Of a stretch of 64,000 bases of DNA, positions 10,504-18,929 are shown one piece after another. Location: contig NZ_CP027667.1 of assembly GCF_003008575.1 (NCBI RefSeq), positions 2,156,001-2,220,000 on the forward strand, in the 5' to 3' direction. This DNA is from Melaminivora suipulveris. Lineage in GTDB: Bacteria; Pseudomonadota; Gammaproteobacteria; Burkholderiales; Burkholderiaceae_C. The notes under the pieces are model-generated. The model was not told the origin of the DNA. It did no database searches and worked only from the letters and a program-made list of their open reading frames with translations. Position 1 is the first letter of the stretch; each line of letters begins with the position of its first letter. The position numbers and the translations under genes were made by a program.

Positions 10504-11217
10504 CTTCAACTCCTTCAAGTCTTGTACCTTGGGCAGCGCCATGGCGTTGCCGCTTCGGCGCAGCAGCACCGCCCGTATCCAGATGGCGAACACGCGCGTC
10601 AGCTCCGGATTGTCCGCCAGCCAGTCCTTGAGCGAGTCGATCAGCCCCAGCACCTCGCCCTGGCTTTGCGGCCTTTGCAGCCGCATCATCGCCGCCGCCA
10701 GGTTGCGCATCCTCGCCAGCCCCGCCGGCGTGTACTGGTTCTCTGCAATCAAGAGGTATTCCAGGCTGGGCAGATATTGCGCCACCAGGCCCGGCACCTT
10801 GGGGATCAGAGTCTGCACGTTGGTTGCCGCCGTCCAGGGCGCGTCCCCGTTGTACAGGACGATGGGCAGCACGGGTGGCAGCTTCCTGTCGGGCAACACC
10901 TGTTTGGCCTTGATCAGGTCCTGGTACAACAGACCCACGTAGCTCATCATGCGCACGGCCATCCACGCATCGACCTTGGCCTGGAACTCGATCAGGATGT
11001 ACAGGTAAACCCAGTCGGGGCCGACCTTGACGCGCCAGACCACGTCCTGAGCCCGGTGGCGCAGGTCATCCGACACATAGCTGCCCGGCATCTTCTCAAG
11101 CGTCGAATAGTCCAGGCTGTGCAGCCACTCGTCGGGCACGAAGCCCAGGATCAGGTCGCGCACCAGCTCGGGCGCTGAGAACAGCAGCTTGTACGAGGCG
11201 TCGTGCTCGGCGGGCAT
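10174..11217 (-). CDS. Rpn family recombination-promoting nuclease / YhgA-like (PD-(D/E)XK) protein
   Basis: A 347-residue member of the Rpn (RpnA-E, YhgA-like, formerly transposase_31) family. The N-terminal nuclease domain shows the usual opening HDASYKLLFSAPELVRDLI, the VWRVK and YLYILIEFQAKVD strands (Glu-x-Gln-x-Lys as the D/E-x-K type site) and ALPIVLYNG-like LPIVLYNGD. The C-terminal third is a helical region with five tetrapeptide repeats of the type GLQK. In E. coli, Rpn proteins are DNA nucleases implicated in RecA-independent recombination and, more recently, toxin-like phage defence. A TACAAT sequence lies only 9 bases upstream of the ATG and a dispersed repeat begins 30 bases upstream. 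Flanked by a RAYT gene, in an accessory region. Confidence 0.9.
   Translation of the reverse strand: MPAEHDASYKLLFSAPELVRDLILGFVPDEWLHSLDYSTLEKMPGSYVSDDLRHRAQDVVWRVKVGPDWVYLYILIEFQAKVDAWMAVRMMSYVGLLYQDLIKAKQVLPDRKLPPVLPIVLYNGDAPWTAATNVQTLIPKVPGLVAQYLPSLEYLLIAENQYTPAGLARMRNLAAAMMRLQRPQSQGEVLGLIDSLKDWLADNPELTRVFAIWIRAVLLRRSGNAMALPKVQDLKELKMTLATRFEEWAQQHRQEGIERGRAEGLQKGLQKGLQKGLQEGLQKGRMEGRAEGEARVLQRLLVARFGPLSHQTLAALGSADSQQLEAWTDRLLGARTLAEVFERPPEP
10369..10428. repeat. 12-bp tandem repeat, five units, inside the rpn gene
   Basis: Five 12-bp units of the type TTTTTGCAATCC run without gaps, each encoding Gly-Leu-Gln-Lys/Glu on the minus strand. Since 12 is a multiple of 3, copy-number change would lengthen or shorten the helical linker without breaking the frame. 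Confidence 0.9.
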
Positions 11218-11246
11218 GGGGCGGATTGTAGAAGTGGGGTCGGGTA

Positions 11247-11307
11247 TTCAAAACTGATAGCTGACTGCGCTTATTCCACGCCGACCAAGGCCGGTTTTCA
11301 CGGAAAA
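11247..11307 (+). repeat. Dispersed 60-bp repeat (DR60), copy 1
   Basis: Reads CTGATAGCT, then GCGCTT, then CACGCCGACCAAGGC, then GGTTTTCACGG, matching the pattern shared by 13 copies in this window. It lies between the RAYT gene (53 bases from its stop) and the rpn start, the typical place for a repeat associated with a RAYT. Confidence 0.8.
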
Positions 11308-11359
11308 CGACAAATATGCGCTCCATCGCCTCGACTCCCCGATGCATGGGCGCCGCCGC

Positions 11360-12460
11360 TCAGCCAAACACCCGCCGCGCCGCCCGCATCCCGTGCAAAA
11401 AGCGTGTCTGCCGCCGCGCGCACAGGCGCGCAAGCTGGGCTGGCGCACCCACGGCGGAGCCGAACTCCTGCAGGAAGGTAGCGGCCATGCCGATGAACGC
11501 CTCGGCCTCCAGGCCCAGACGGTCCAGCAGGGCCGGCGCCTGCGCCGCGATGTGGCCCCTCTTGTGCGGATGCACCTGCCGGCCGGTCCAGTCCACCAGC
11601 TCGGCATAGTCGTGCCAGCCAAAAGGCACGGCCCAGGGCGTGCGGCCCGTGGCGTCGAAGGGCATCAAGGGCGCTTGCGGCGCAGGTGCGGATGGCTGGC
11701 AGGCCACCTGGCCGGGCGGCTGCACGGTGGCATCGGCGCCTTCTTTTGAGTCAGGCCGGGGCTCCTCCAATGCCAGCGCCGGCTCCGGCTGCGCTGCGGG
11801 CTCCAGCGGCTCGGCCGCCGCGCCGCGCAGCCGCTCCTGAATCGAGGTGTAGTCCGATTCCTCCGGCGTGGCCGCGATACCGGCGCGCACCGGGTTCAGG
11901 TCCACATAGGCCATCGCCGCCAGCACGGCACGCTCGTCCAGCAGCGCCTGGCTCTTGAAGCGCCCCTCCCAGAACCGGCCCGTGCAGCCGTCTTCCGCAT
12001 TGGCCTGGCGGGCCAGCGATTCATTGAGCACGCGCATGAACCACGACAAATCCTGCAGCCGCGCGCGCAGCGTGGCCGCCATCTCCCGCGTTTTCTCCAG
12101 CTCCGCCTGGCCCATCTGCGCCCGCGCAGGCGACAGATAGCGCTGCACCAGCAGCGGGCCGGTGAACAGTTGCGTCCAGCGTTGAAGCACCTGCTCATCG
12201 CTCCACGCCTGCGCCCGCTCGCCGTCGATGCGCAGCACCACGTGGTAGTGGTTGCTCATGACCGCGTAGGCCGCGACGTCGATGGCAAAGATGTGCGCCA
12301 ACTCCTTGATGCGGGTGGCGATCCAGCCGCGGCGGTGCTCGAAGCTCTGGCCGCTGTGGTGATCATGGCCGCACAGGAAGGCACGGCGCACGCAGCGCGA
12401 GACGCAGTGGTACCAGGGCGTGTCGGCCAGGCTGACGAGGGTAGAGCGTGGGCGGGTCAT
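11360..12460 (-). CDS. RAYT-type transposase (IS200-like / REP-associated Y1 transposase superfamily)
   Basis: A 366-residue protein of the Y1_Tnp/RAYT superfamily. The HUH metal motif is NHYHVVLRID and the GRFWEGRFKSQ segment is the usual RAYT signature, with AYVDLNPVRAGI after it. The first 215 residues match the family; the last 150 form a Pro/Ala-rich linker and a helical tail that ordinary RAYTs lack. In the segment before GRFWEGRF, where RAYTs normally have the catalytic Tyr, I read NESLARQAN with no Tyr, so strand cleavage is doubtful unless another Tyr serves. No inverted repeats bound the gene, as expected for domesticated members. A dispersed repeat lies just past its 3' end. Confidence 0.88.
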   Translation of the reverse strand: MTRPRSTLVSLADTPWYHCVSRCVRRAFLCGHDHHSGQSFEHRRGWIATRIKELAHIFAIDVAAYAVMSNHYHVVLRIDGERAQAWSDEQVLQRWTQLFTGPLLVQRYLSPARAQMGQAELEKTREMAATLRARLQDLSWFMRVLNESLARQANAEDGCTGRFWEGRFKSQALLDERAVLAAMAYVDLNPVRAGIAATPEESDYTSIQERLRGAAAEPLEPAAQPEPALALEEPRPDSKEGADATVQPPGQVACQPSAPAPQAPLMPFDATGRTPWAVPFGWHDYAELVDWTGRQVHPHKRGHIAAQAPALLDRLGLEAEAFIGMAATFLQEFGSAVGAPAQLARLCARRQTRFLHGMRAARRVFG

Positions 12461-12536
12461 GGTGGAGGTGGAGGAGAGTAAGAGGCAGTGGGTGGGCCGT
12501 CAACTAGGTGGGTGTCCTTTATTTGGCTCCGCTCCT

Positions 12537-12570
12537 ATAAAAGAGAGCGCCTAAGCGCTCTCTTTTATTT
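12537..12570 (-). terminator. Rho-independent terminator of the pilin gene (works in both directions)
   Basis: A perfect 14-bp stem (AAAAGAGAGCGC pairing with GCGCTCTCTTTT, extended by two A-T pairs) with loop CTAA. T-rich sequence lies on both sides, so it may also stop transcription coming from the other direction. It starts 13 bases after the pilin stop codon. Confidence 0.9.
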
Positions 12571-12582
12571 AAGATTAATCGG

Positions 12583-13023
12583 TTATCGGCAATTCGCAGG
12601 CAAGAATTTCTTGGCGATCGTGCTGCTTGTGCACTGCCAATCCAGGATTCCAGCGTTGCCGGCGTTGGCCGTCGGTGTCAAAACAAAATTGCCTTGAGCA
12701 GCAGTAGGAATTGCAGGAGCCGCTGCTGTTGCAGCGGTGACTACGCCGTTTGCTACTGCCAGGCTAGCTACATATTGCGTAGCTTGCGTATCACATCCAG
12801 CCGCAGCATTATCTGCTGGCAAAGCGCCCTTGGATTGATAATATTCAGTTACGGAGTTCTTGCACGAGCTTGCCGCCGTAATTATTTCAGTAATCTTGGC
12901 GCGCGTAGTGTAATCCTGATAAGCCGGCAACGCCACAGCCGCCAAAATACCAATAATCGCCACCACGATCATCAGTTCGATCAGGGTAAAACCCTTTTGT
13001 ACGGAACGCATCGTACGCTTCAT
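12583..13023 (-). CDS. pilA: Type IV pilin (PilA-like major pilin)
   Basis: A 146-residue type IVa prepilin. The leader [11 protein letters not shown] ends at Gly11 and mature Phe12 begins [20 protein letters not shown], with Glu at mature position 5. The globular part has four Cys, the last pair (WQC and PANCR) forming the expected D-region loop. The ATG at 13023 has GAGGAGGA just upstream. Base composition is clearly more AT-rich than the neighbours, as is frequent for pilin genes that vary by transfer. No other pil genes lie nearby, so assembly must rely on machinery elsewhere. A sigma-54 type promoter and a strong terminator bracket it as a single transcription unit. Confidence 0.95.
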   Translation of the reverse strand: MKRTMRSVQKGFTLIELMIVVAIIGILAAVALPAYQDYTTRAKITEIITAASSCKNSVTEYYQSKGALPADNAAAGCDTQATQYVASLAVANGVVTAATAAAPAIPTAAQGNFVLTPTANAGNAGILDWQCTSSTIAKKFLPANCR

Positions 13024-13134
13024 GATTTCCTCCTCAGGATGAGAGAACAACAAGCCAGTAAACAAGCAACCACCCGCAAAAAACCTCAATTGAATCCAAC
13101 AAGAAAGAAGGCTGCGCGGGCTGGTGGTTGTGTT

Positions 13135-13149
13135 GCAGGTACCGTGCCA
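13135..13149 (-). promoter_or_regulatory. Sigma-54 (RpoN) promoter of pilA
   Basis: On the minus strand TGGCACGGTACCTGC matches the sigma-54 consensus TGGCACG-N4-TTGC at all but one position, with the GG and GC pairs at the correct spacing. The start site would fall near 13123, leaving a leader of about 100 bases before the pilin ATG. PilS/PilR-sigma-54 control of pilA is established in Pseudomonas and relatives; here it is inferred. Confidence 0.78.
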
Positions 13150-13550
13150 GCTACATCGCGCGGCGCGGCAACGCGGGCCGGGCGGTGTTTGCGCCTCTTG
13201 GGCGCCTCCTGACAGCTCCCGAGGTGTGAGCGGTTGTCAAATTTGTATGCCCTGCCTGTCCCTTGCCCATCATCCCCGGTCTGCTTCCGGCGATGCGCAA
13301 GCCCTTCAAACCACCCCCAAAGCGCAAAAATCAGCTCAAATCGGCCCTCAGTCGGCGTCAATCAATGCGATGTTGCTATAAAAGTAGGAGCAACACGGAT
13401 TGCCCAAGAGCGCCGCCGACAACACGCCGACCCCATGCCCAGGCGGGCTGTCCACAAGGCCGGGCAACCCATGGACTGTTCCTGCTCCACCTCTTACCGC
13501 CAGCGTCGGTTGTATGCAGTGCGGCAGTGCGGCGCGCCCGTTCAGCTCGG
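13150..13550. other. Intergenic stretch without a recognisable gene
   Basis: Between the pilA promoter and the BrnA-like remnant I see one dispersed repeat copy (13324-13386) and no open frame resembling a known protein on either strand. Upstream of the sigma-54 site (13150-13300) activator sites would be expected, but I cannot point to one with confidence. Confidence 0.6.
13324..13386 (-). repeat. Dispersed 60-bp repeat (DR60), copy 2
   Basis: Reverse orientation: CTCAAATCGGCC, CAGTCGGCGTCAATCAA, then GTTGCTATAAAA. Lies in the pilA upstream region. Confidence 0.88.
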
Positions 13551-13808
13551 TCAAGCGGCCGGGTGCGTGCGCAGCCAATCCTTGAGGCCGTCGTTCATCC
13601 GCGTTTGCCAGCCCGGCCCAGCGGCCCGGAAGGCTGCCAGCACCTCGCGGTCGATGCGCAGAGCCACCTGTTCCTTTGCGCCTCGGCGCTGGCCGTGCGG
13701 TAGCCGATGTTCCGCGCTTTGCTCCGCGCCTATTCGCCCATCCACCCATCCACCCATCCAGCCTGCAAGCGCCAGGAAAAGGGGGCGTGGAGGGGAAATT
13801 TGGGTCAA
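13551..13808 (-). pseudogene. BrnA-like antitoxin remnant
   Basis: The C-terminal 42 residues of this 85-residue frame (KEQVALRIDREVLAAF and GPGWQTRMNDGLKDWL) match the ribbon-helix-helix end of BrnA-type antitoxins. The N-terminal half (MTQISPPRPL and a Gly/Trp-rich GWMGGWVDGRIG) does not resemble the family and is encoded across a tandem 8-bp repeat. No BrnT toxin gene is found next to it. I read it as the truncated survivor of a BrnTA module; a short orphan regulator starting at an internal codon is the alternative. Confidence 0.6.
13737..13760. repeat. 8-bp tandem repeat, three perfect units
   Basis: Three exact copies of CCCATCCA in a row. The unit length is not a multiple of 3, so a change of copy number would shift the reading frame of the BrnA-like remnant across it. 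Confidence 0.9.
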
Positions 13809-13858
13809 ATCCGCCTTTAGTCGCCGTCAATCAACGGGATGCCGCTATAAAAACAGAA
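13796..13858 (-). repeat. Dispersed 60-bp repeat (DR60), copy 3
   Basis: Reverse orientation: GGGTCAAATCCGCC, TAGTCGCCGTCAATCAA, then GCCGCTATAAAAA. Lies between the antitoxin remnant and vapC. Confidence 0.88.
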
Positions 13859-13953
13859 GTGACGCCGCTGGCCATGCAGAAGCGCCGCTCGCGGCAAGCC
13901 GATCCCTTGCCGATCCAATCCGGTTGCCTGCCGGGCAGGTGAGGTGAAAGAGG

Positions 13954-14370
13954 TTAGCTGCCCGAGCCGACCCAGTTCTCGACCACCAACCCCGGCACGC
14001 GCCCGAACTCCCGCACGTTGTTGGTGACCATGGCGAGCCCCTCGCTGCGCGCATGGGCTGCGAGGTGCAGATCGTTGACACCGATGGGCTGGCCCAGTCT
14101 CTCCAGCTCGGCGCGGATGGTGCCGTAGTGCTGCGCTGCCTTGCTGCCGTAGGGCAGCACTTCCAGGCGGCTGCAAAAGTCGTCGATGACCGCCAAGTTG
14201 GCGCTCGGCTGGCTGCTCTTTTCCGCACCGTGCACCAGCTCCGCGAGGGTGATGGCGGAAATCGCCATGCGGCTGGCATGCTGATTGAACAGCGACAGCA
14301 CTTCGATGGGCCGCCGCTTCAGGACATAGATGACGATGTTGGTGTCCAGCAAGTAGCGCAGCGTCGCCAT
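13954..14370 (-). CDS. vapC: VapC-type PIN domain ribonuclease toxin
   Basis: A 138-residue PIN domain protein. The acidic site residues are visible: Asp9 in YLLDTN, Glu44 in TLAELVHG, Asp100 in GVNDLH; the fourth position has Asn (VTNNVREF). VapC toxins are Mg-dependent RNases, often cutting tRNA or rRNA. The ATG at 14370 overlaps the antitoxin stop by one base (TGATG), the usual coupling in vapBC operons. Length is normal and no damage is seen, so it is likely functional. Confidence 0.94.
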   Translation of the reverse strand: MATLRYLLDTNIVIYVLKRRPIEVLSLFNQHASRMAISAITLAELVHGAEKSSQPSANLAVIDDFCSRLEVLPYGSKAAQHYGTIRAELERLGQPIGVNDLHLAAHARSEGLAMVTNNVREFGRVPGLVVENWVGSGS

Positions 14371-14603
14371 CAAAGCGCATCCCGGTCAGGCTGCTGCTGG
14401 CTGGCGCGCTCGGGCAGGAAATCGGCACTCACCTGGGGGCCGCCGATGAAGAAGCTGTCCCAACTCTGATCCAGCGGCGAAATGATGCGCTCGCTGCCGC
14501 GTACGCGCATCCTGACCTGGCGCACTCCGTCGGGCAGGCGCATGTCAACCGGAAGCCGGACGGCCTGCGTCCGGTTATTGATGAACACAGTGGTGATAGT
14601 CAT
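14370..14603 (-). CDS. vapB: VapB-type antitoxin (AbrB/SpoVT fold)
   Basis: A 77-residue antitoxin. The N-terminal AbrB-like DNA-binding strand-swapped domain shows TTVFINNRTQAVRLPVDMR, and the C-terminal tail (DSFFIGG and onward) would neutralise VapC. The ATG at 14603 has GAGGT upstream. The complex probably represses its own operon through the direct repeats immediately upstream. Confidence 0.93.
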   Translation of the reverse strand: MTITTVFINNRTQAVRLPVDMRLPDGVRQVRMRVRGSERIISPLDQSWDSFFIGGPQVSADFLPERASQQQPDRDAL

Positions 14604-14622
14604 TGCCAAGACCTCGCAGGGT

Positions 14623-14644
14623 GTATATGGCAAAAGTATATGGC
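14623..14644 (-). promoter_or_regulatory. Direct repeats upstream of vapBC (likely operator/promoter)
   Basis: The 9-mer GTATATGGC occurs at 14623-14631 and again at 14636-14644, a 13-bp period, in an otherwise GC-rich stretch. On the minus strand this gives CCATATACTTTTG, which contains a TATACT that could act as a -10 box. Autoregulation by VapB or VapBC at such repeats is usual; the binding is inferred. Confidence 0.45.
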
Positions 14645-14784
14645 TCCGCTTTGGCTCGCTGCAAGCGGCGGTACACGGACGGCTGGGACGCGTTTATTCC
14701 TTGATATCCAACGCTGATAATTATCAGCCGCAGATAATTTTTAGCCATGTCCGAAGGCCTGCCCGCCACATGGGCCGGTGGCCT

Positions 14785-15489
14785 CTACCCCTGCACGAAC
14801 TCCATCTCCGTGCCAGCCAGCCCGATCCGGTCGCCGCTGTGCAAGGGCACGGCGCCAGTGGCCAGTGCCTGGCCGTTGAGCAGCGGCCGCTGCTCGCCCT
14901 CGACGTGCGCCAGCACGAAGCCGTGCGGGCGGCGGGTGATGGAGGCCACGGCCACGCCGGGCTTGCCCAGGGTGGTGACCACTTTGGTCAGCGCCACTTC
15001 GCGCCCGGCGGCCGGGCCGGTCACCACGCGCACGGATGCCTGCAGGAGGAGCGGCGGCACATGGGGAATGTGCGTGGCGACTGGCGGGCGGGGCACTGTC
15101 GTGCTGGGGTGGACGTTTGGAGGCGGGCTGCTCGGCACCACCGGAGCAGGAGCCATCCCCGGCCGGATGAACACGGTCTTTTCATACTCCGGCGGCTGCT
15201 CGTCCGCCAGGTAGCGCAGCTTGTAGTGGCCCATCTCCACCGTGTCGCCGCTGCGCAGCGCCTGGCGCTGGACGGGCTGGCCGTTGACCGTGGTGCCGTT
15301 GGTGCTGCCCAGGTCCTCGACCTCGGCGCTGCCGTCCGGCGCCAGCAGCACCACGGCATGCTCGCCGCTGACCGCCAGGTGGTCGATCACGATGTGGTTG
15401 TACGGGCGCCGGCCGACGGTGGTGCGCTCGCTGGTGAGGGGGACTTCCTTGATGACGACGCCGTCAATCGTGACAACCATTCGGGGCAT
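14785..15489 (-). CDS. FHA domain protein with two FHA-like modules
   Basis: A 234-residue protein. The N-terminal FHA domain (residues about 20-95) has the classic GRRPYNHIVID, SGEHA and LGSTNGTTVNG motifs that bind phosphothreonine peptides. A Pro-rich linker (residues 105-145) leads to a second, more divergent FHA-like module (TTLGKPGVAVASITRRPHGFVL and LLNGQALATGAVPLHSGDRI, each ending in an LxxGDxI strand). It lies about 95 bases downstream of a PP2C phosphatase gene on the same strand. Such pairs work in Ser/Thr phosphorylation signalling; no kinase gene is in the window. Confidence 0.92.
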   Translation of the reverse strand: MPRMVVTIDGVVIKEVPLTSERTTVGRRPYNHIVIDHLAVSGEHAVVLLAPDGSAEVEDLGSTNGTTVNGQPVQRQALRSGDTVEMGHYKLRYLADEQPPEYEKTVFIRPGMAPAPVVPSSPPPNVHPSTTVPRPPVATHIPHVPPLLLQASVRVVTGPAAGREVALTKVVTTLGKPGVAVASITRRPHGFVLAHVEGEQRPLLNGQALATGAVPLHSGDRIGLAGTEMEFVQG

Positions 15490-15597
15490 GTTGTGGGGGT
15501 TCCTTGGGCGGTTGATCGAGGCGGGTGCGGAAAGGCGTTGAAACGAAACAAAATGTCAGGGCATTGTTGCAAGCAATTTTCGGGCTCGCCAATGGCT

Positions 15598-16503
15598 TCA
15601 GCCCGGACCGTCGCTGCCCGGCGACAGGCGCGCGGCGCGCGGCATGCCGGGGCCGGGCGCGGGTGCGGCCGCGGCGGGCGGGGGCGCGCCGGCACCGGGC
15701 CGCGCCTGGGGCGCCGCTACCTGCGCCAGCACCACGCTGATGTTGTCGCGCCCGCCCAGGGCGTTGGCCAGGGCCACCATGCGGCGCGCCTTGTCCGCCA
15801 GCGGCACGGCCTGGCGCGCCAGTTCCTGCAGGTCGGCGTGCGGCATCTGCTCGGTCAGGCCGTCGGAGCACAGCAGGTACAGGTCGCCCGGCCGGGTGTC
15901 GAAGACGTTGACTTCCAGTGGCGTGACTTCTTCCGCGCCCAGGGCGCGCGTGACCAGGTTGCGCTGGCCGGAGACGGCCGCCTGCTCGGGCGTCAGCAAG
16001 CCGGCGTCGATTTGCTCTTGCAGCCACGAGTGGTCGCGCGTGATCTGCTGCAGCGCACCCTCGCGCAGCCGGTAGCCGCGCGAATCGCCCGCGTGGCCCA
16101 GGATCAGGTGGCTACCGCGCAGCACGCCGGCGACCAGCGTCGTGCCCATGCCCATGCATTGCGGGTTGGCCTGCGCGGCGTCCAGGATGGCGCGGTTGGC
16201 CAGCTCGGCGCTGGCCTGCAGCGCCTGGGCCACGGCGGCGGGCGCGGCGCCGCGCGCCTTGGCGCCGGTGAGCCACAGGCGCATGTGCTCGGCCACCTGT
16301 TCCACGGCCAGGCGGCTGGCCACCTCGCCGGCGTTGTAGCCGCCCATGCCATCGGCCAGCAGCATCAGGCCGAGCTGCGGGTGCACGGCCACCGCATCCT
16401 CGTTTTGAGCGCGCACGCGGCCGGTGTCGGTCAGCGCGTGGAATTCGACGGGCGGCGTGGAGGCCATGGCGCGTGGGGGTGTGGTAGCGGGTCGATACAT
16501 CAT
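15598..16503 (-). CDS. PP2C family Ser/Thr protein phosphatase
   Basis: A 301-residue PP2C phosphatase. Metal-site motifs are intact: QNEDAV, LADGMGGYNAGEVAS, GHAGDSRGYR, CSDGLTEQM and GGRDNISVVLA. The last 40 residues form a Pro/Ala-rich tail. ATGs at 16503, 16500 and 16467 are all possible and none has a good Shine-Dalgarno; the catalytic domain begins around PVEFHALTDTGRVRAQ. With the FHA protein it makes a phospho-signalling pair. It is separated from sucD by a terminator. Confidence 0.93.
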   Translation of the reverse strand: MMYRPATTPPRAMASTPPVEFHALTDTGRVRAQNEDAVAVHPQLGLMLLADGMGGYNAGEVASRLAVEQVAEHMRLWLTGAKARGAAPAAVAQALQASAELANRAILDAAQANPQCMGMGTTLVAGVLRGSHLILGHAGDSRGYRLREGALQQITRDHSWLQEQIDAGLLTPEQAAVSGQRNLVTRALGAEEVTPLEVNVFDTRPGDLYLLCSDGLTEQMPHADLQELARQAVPLADKARRMVALANALGGRDNISVVLAQVAAPQARPGAGAPPPAAAAPAPGPGMPRAARLSPGSDGPG

Positions 16504-16557
16504 AAGGAAGCCGCGGCCTGCCTTTGGCAGTGGCGCAGGCGCCGGCGGGACAGCGTG

Positions 16558-16592
16558 AAAAAAGCCAGCCGGGTCGCCCCGCTGGCTCTTTT
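16558..16592 (-). terminator. Rho-independent terminator of sucCD
   Basis: On the minus strand GAGCCAGC pairs with GCTGGCT around a GC-rich loop and is followed by TTTTTT. It sits about 60 bases after the sucD stop and separates sucCD from the PP2C-FHA pair. Confidence 0.85.
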
Positions 16593-16650
16593 CGCGCCGA
16601 GAGTGGCGCGGCATGCGCATGTTCTACGCACCGCTGCGCCCTCCCTCACA

Positions 16651-17544
16651 TCACAGCAGGCTCTTGAGCAGCCGCCCCATCTCCGACGGGTTGCGCGTGA
16701 TGGTGAAGCCGCACTCTTCCATGATGGCCAGCTTGGCATCCGCCGTGTCGGCGCCGCCGGAGATCAGCGCGCCGGCGTGGCCCATGCGCTTGCCGGGCGG
16801 GGCGGTGACGCCGGCGATGAAGCCGACGACGGGTTTCTTCATGTGGTCCTTGCACCAGCGCGCGGCCTCGGCCTCGTCCGGGCCGCCGATCTCGCCGATC
16901 ATGATCACGGCGTCGGTGTCCGGGTCGTCGTTGAAGGCGCGCATCACGTCGATGTGCTTGAGGCCATTGATCGGGTCGCCGCCGATGCCCACGGCGGTGG
17001 ACTGGCCGATGCCCAGCTCGGTCAATTGCGCCACGGCTTCATAGGTCAGCGTGCCGGAGCGCGAGACGACGCCGACGCGGCCCTTCTTGTGGATGTGGCC
17101 GGGCATGATGCCGATCTTGATCTCGTCGGGCGTGATCAGGCCGGGGCAGTTGGGGCCCAGCAGCAGGGTGCGCTTGCCGCCGGCGGCTTCCTTGGCCAGC
17201 ATCTTGTTGCGCACTTCCAGCATGTCGCGCACCGGGATGCCCTCGGTGATGCAGATCGCCAGGTCCAGGTCGGCCTCGACGGCCTCCAGAATGGCAGCGG
17301 CCGCGCCCGCCGGGGGCACGTAGATCACGCTGACGGTGGCGCCGGTCTGCTGCGCGGCTTCCCGGACGCTGGCGTAGATGGGGATGTTGAAGATGGCCTC
17401 GCCGGCCTTCTTGGGGTTCACGCCGGCGACGAAGCAGTGCTTGCCGTTGGCGTATTCCTGGCACTTCTCGGTGTGGAACTGGCCGGTCTTGCCGGTGATG
17501 CCCTGGGTGATGACCTTCGTGTCTTTGTTGATGTAGATCGACAT
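16651..17544 (-). CDS. sucD: Succinyl-CoA synthetase (ADP-forming) alpha subunit
   Basis: A 297-residue TCA-cycle enzyme subunit that binds CoA and carries the phosphohistidine. Motifs: [10 protein letters not shown] at the CoA site, [20 protein letters not shown] and the active-site loop [11 protein letters not shown] with the phosphorylated His around residue 250. Length is normal. It is 19 bases downstream of sucC in the same operon and works with SucB-type beta subunit as an alpha2beta2 complex converting succinyl-CoA to succinate with ATP synthesis. Confidence 0.98.
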   Translation of the reverse strand: MSIYINKDTKVITQGITGKTGQFHTEKCQEYANGKHCFVAGVNPKKAGEAIFNIPIYASVREAAQQTGATVSVIYVPPAGAAAAILEAVEADLDLAICITEGIPVRDMLEVRNKMLAKEAAGGKRTLLLGPNCPGLITPDEIKIGIMPGHIHKKGRVGVVSRSGTLTYEAVAQLTELGIGQSTAVGIGGDPINGLKHIDVMRAFNDDPDTDAVIMIGEIGGPDEAEAARWCKDHMKKPVVGFIAGVTAPPGKRMGHAGALISGGADTADAKLAIMEECGFTITRNPSEMGRLLKSLL

Positions 17545-17563
17545 GTTCTGTGCTCTCCAGGGC

Positions 17564-18724
<1,161 letters not shown>

Positions 18725-18929
18725 GAGCGGGGTCTCTCTCAGGGAAGGGGTGGGTTTAGTACCCGTGCGCGACACGCGGCAGGAGACAAGACAACAACCG
18801 AAGGCAGTCGGACCGCAGGCTCGGGACAGGCAGCCGGCAACTGTATCATGCTGCAATGCACCATTGTGCTGGCGCAAACTTACCCGGACTTGACGGCCAG
18901 GCCGCCGGTCCCGATTGAGAGGAGCTCCC

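Noticed and set aside
11360..12460. An active insertion sequence with terminal inverted repeats
   Set aside because: I found no matching ends or target duplication around the RAYT gene, and the presumed catalytic Tyr is not seen.
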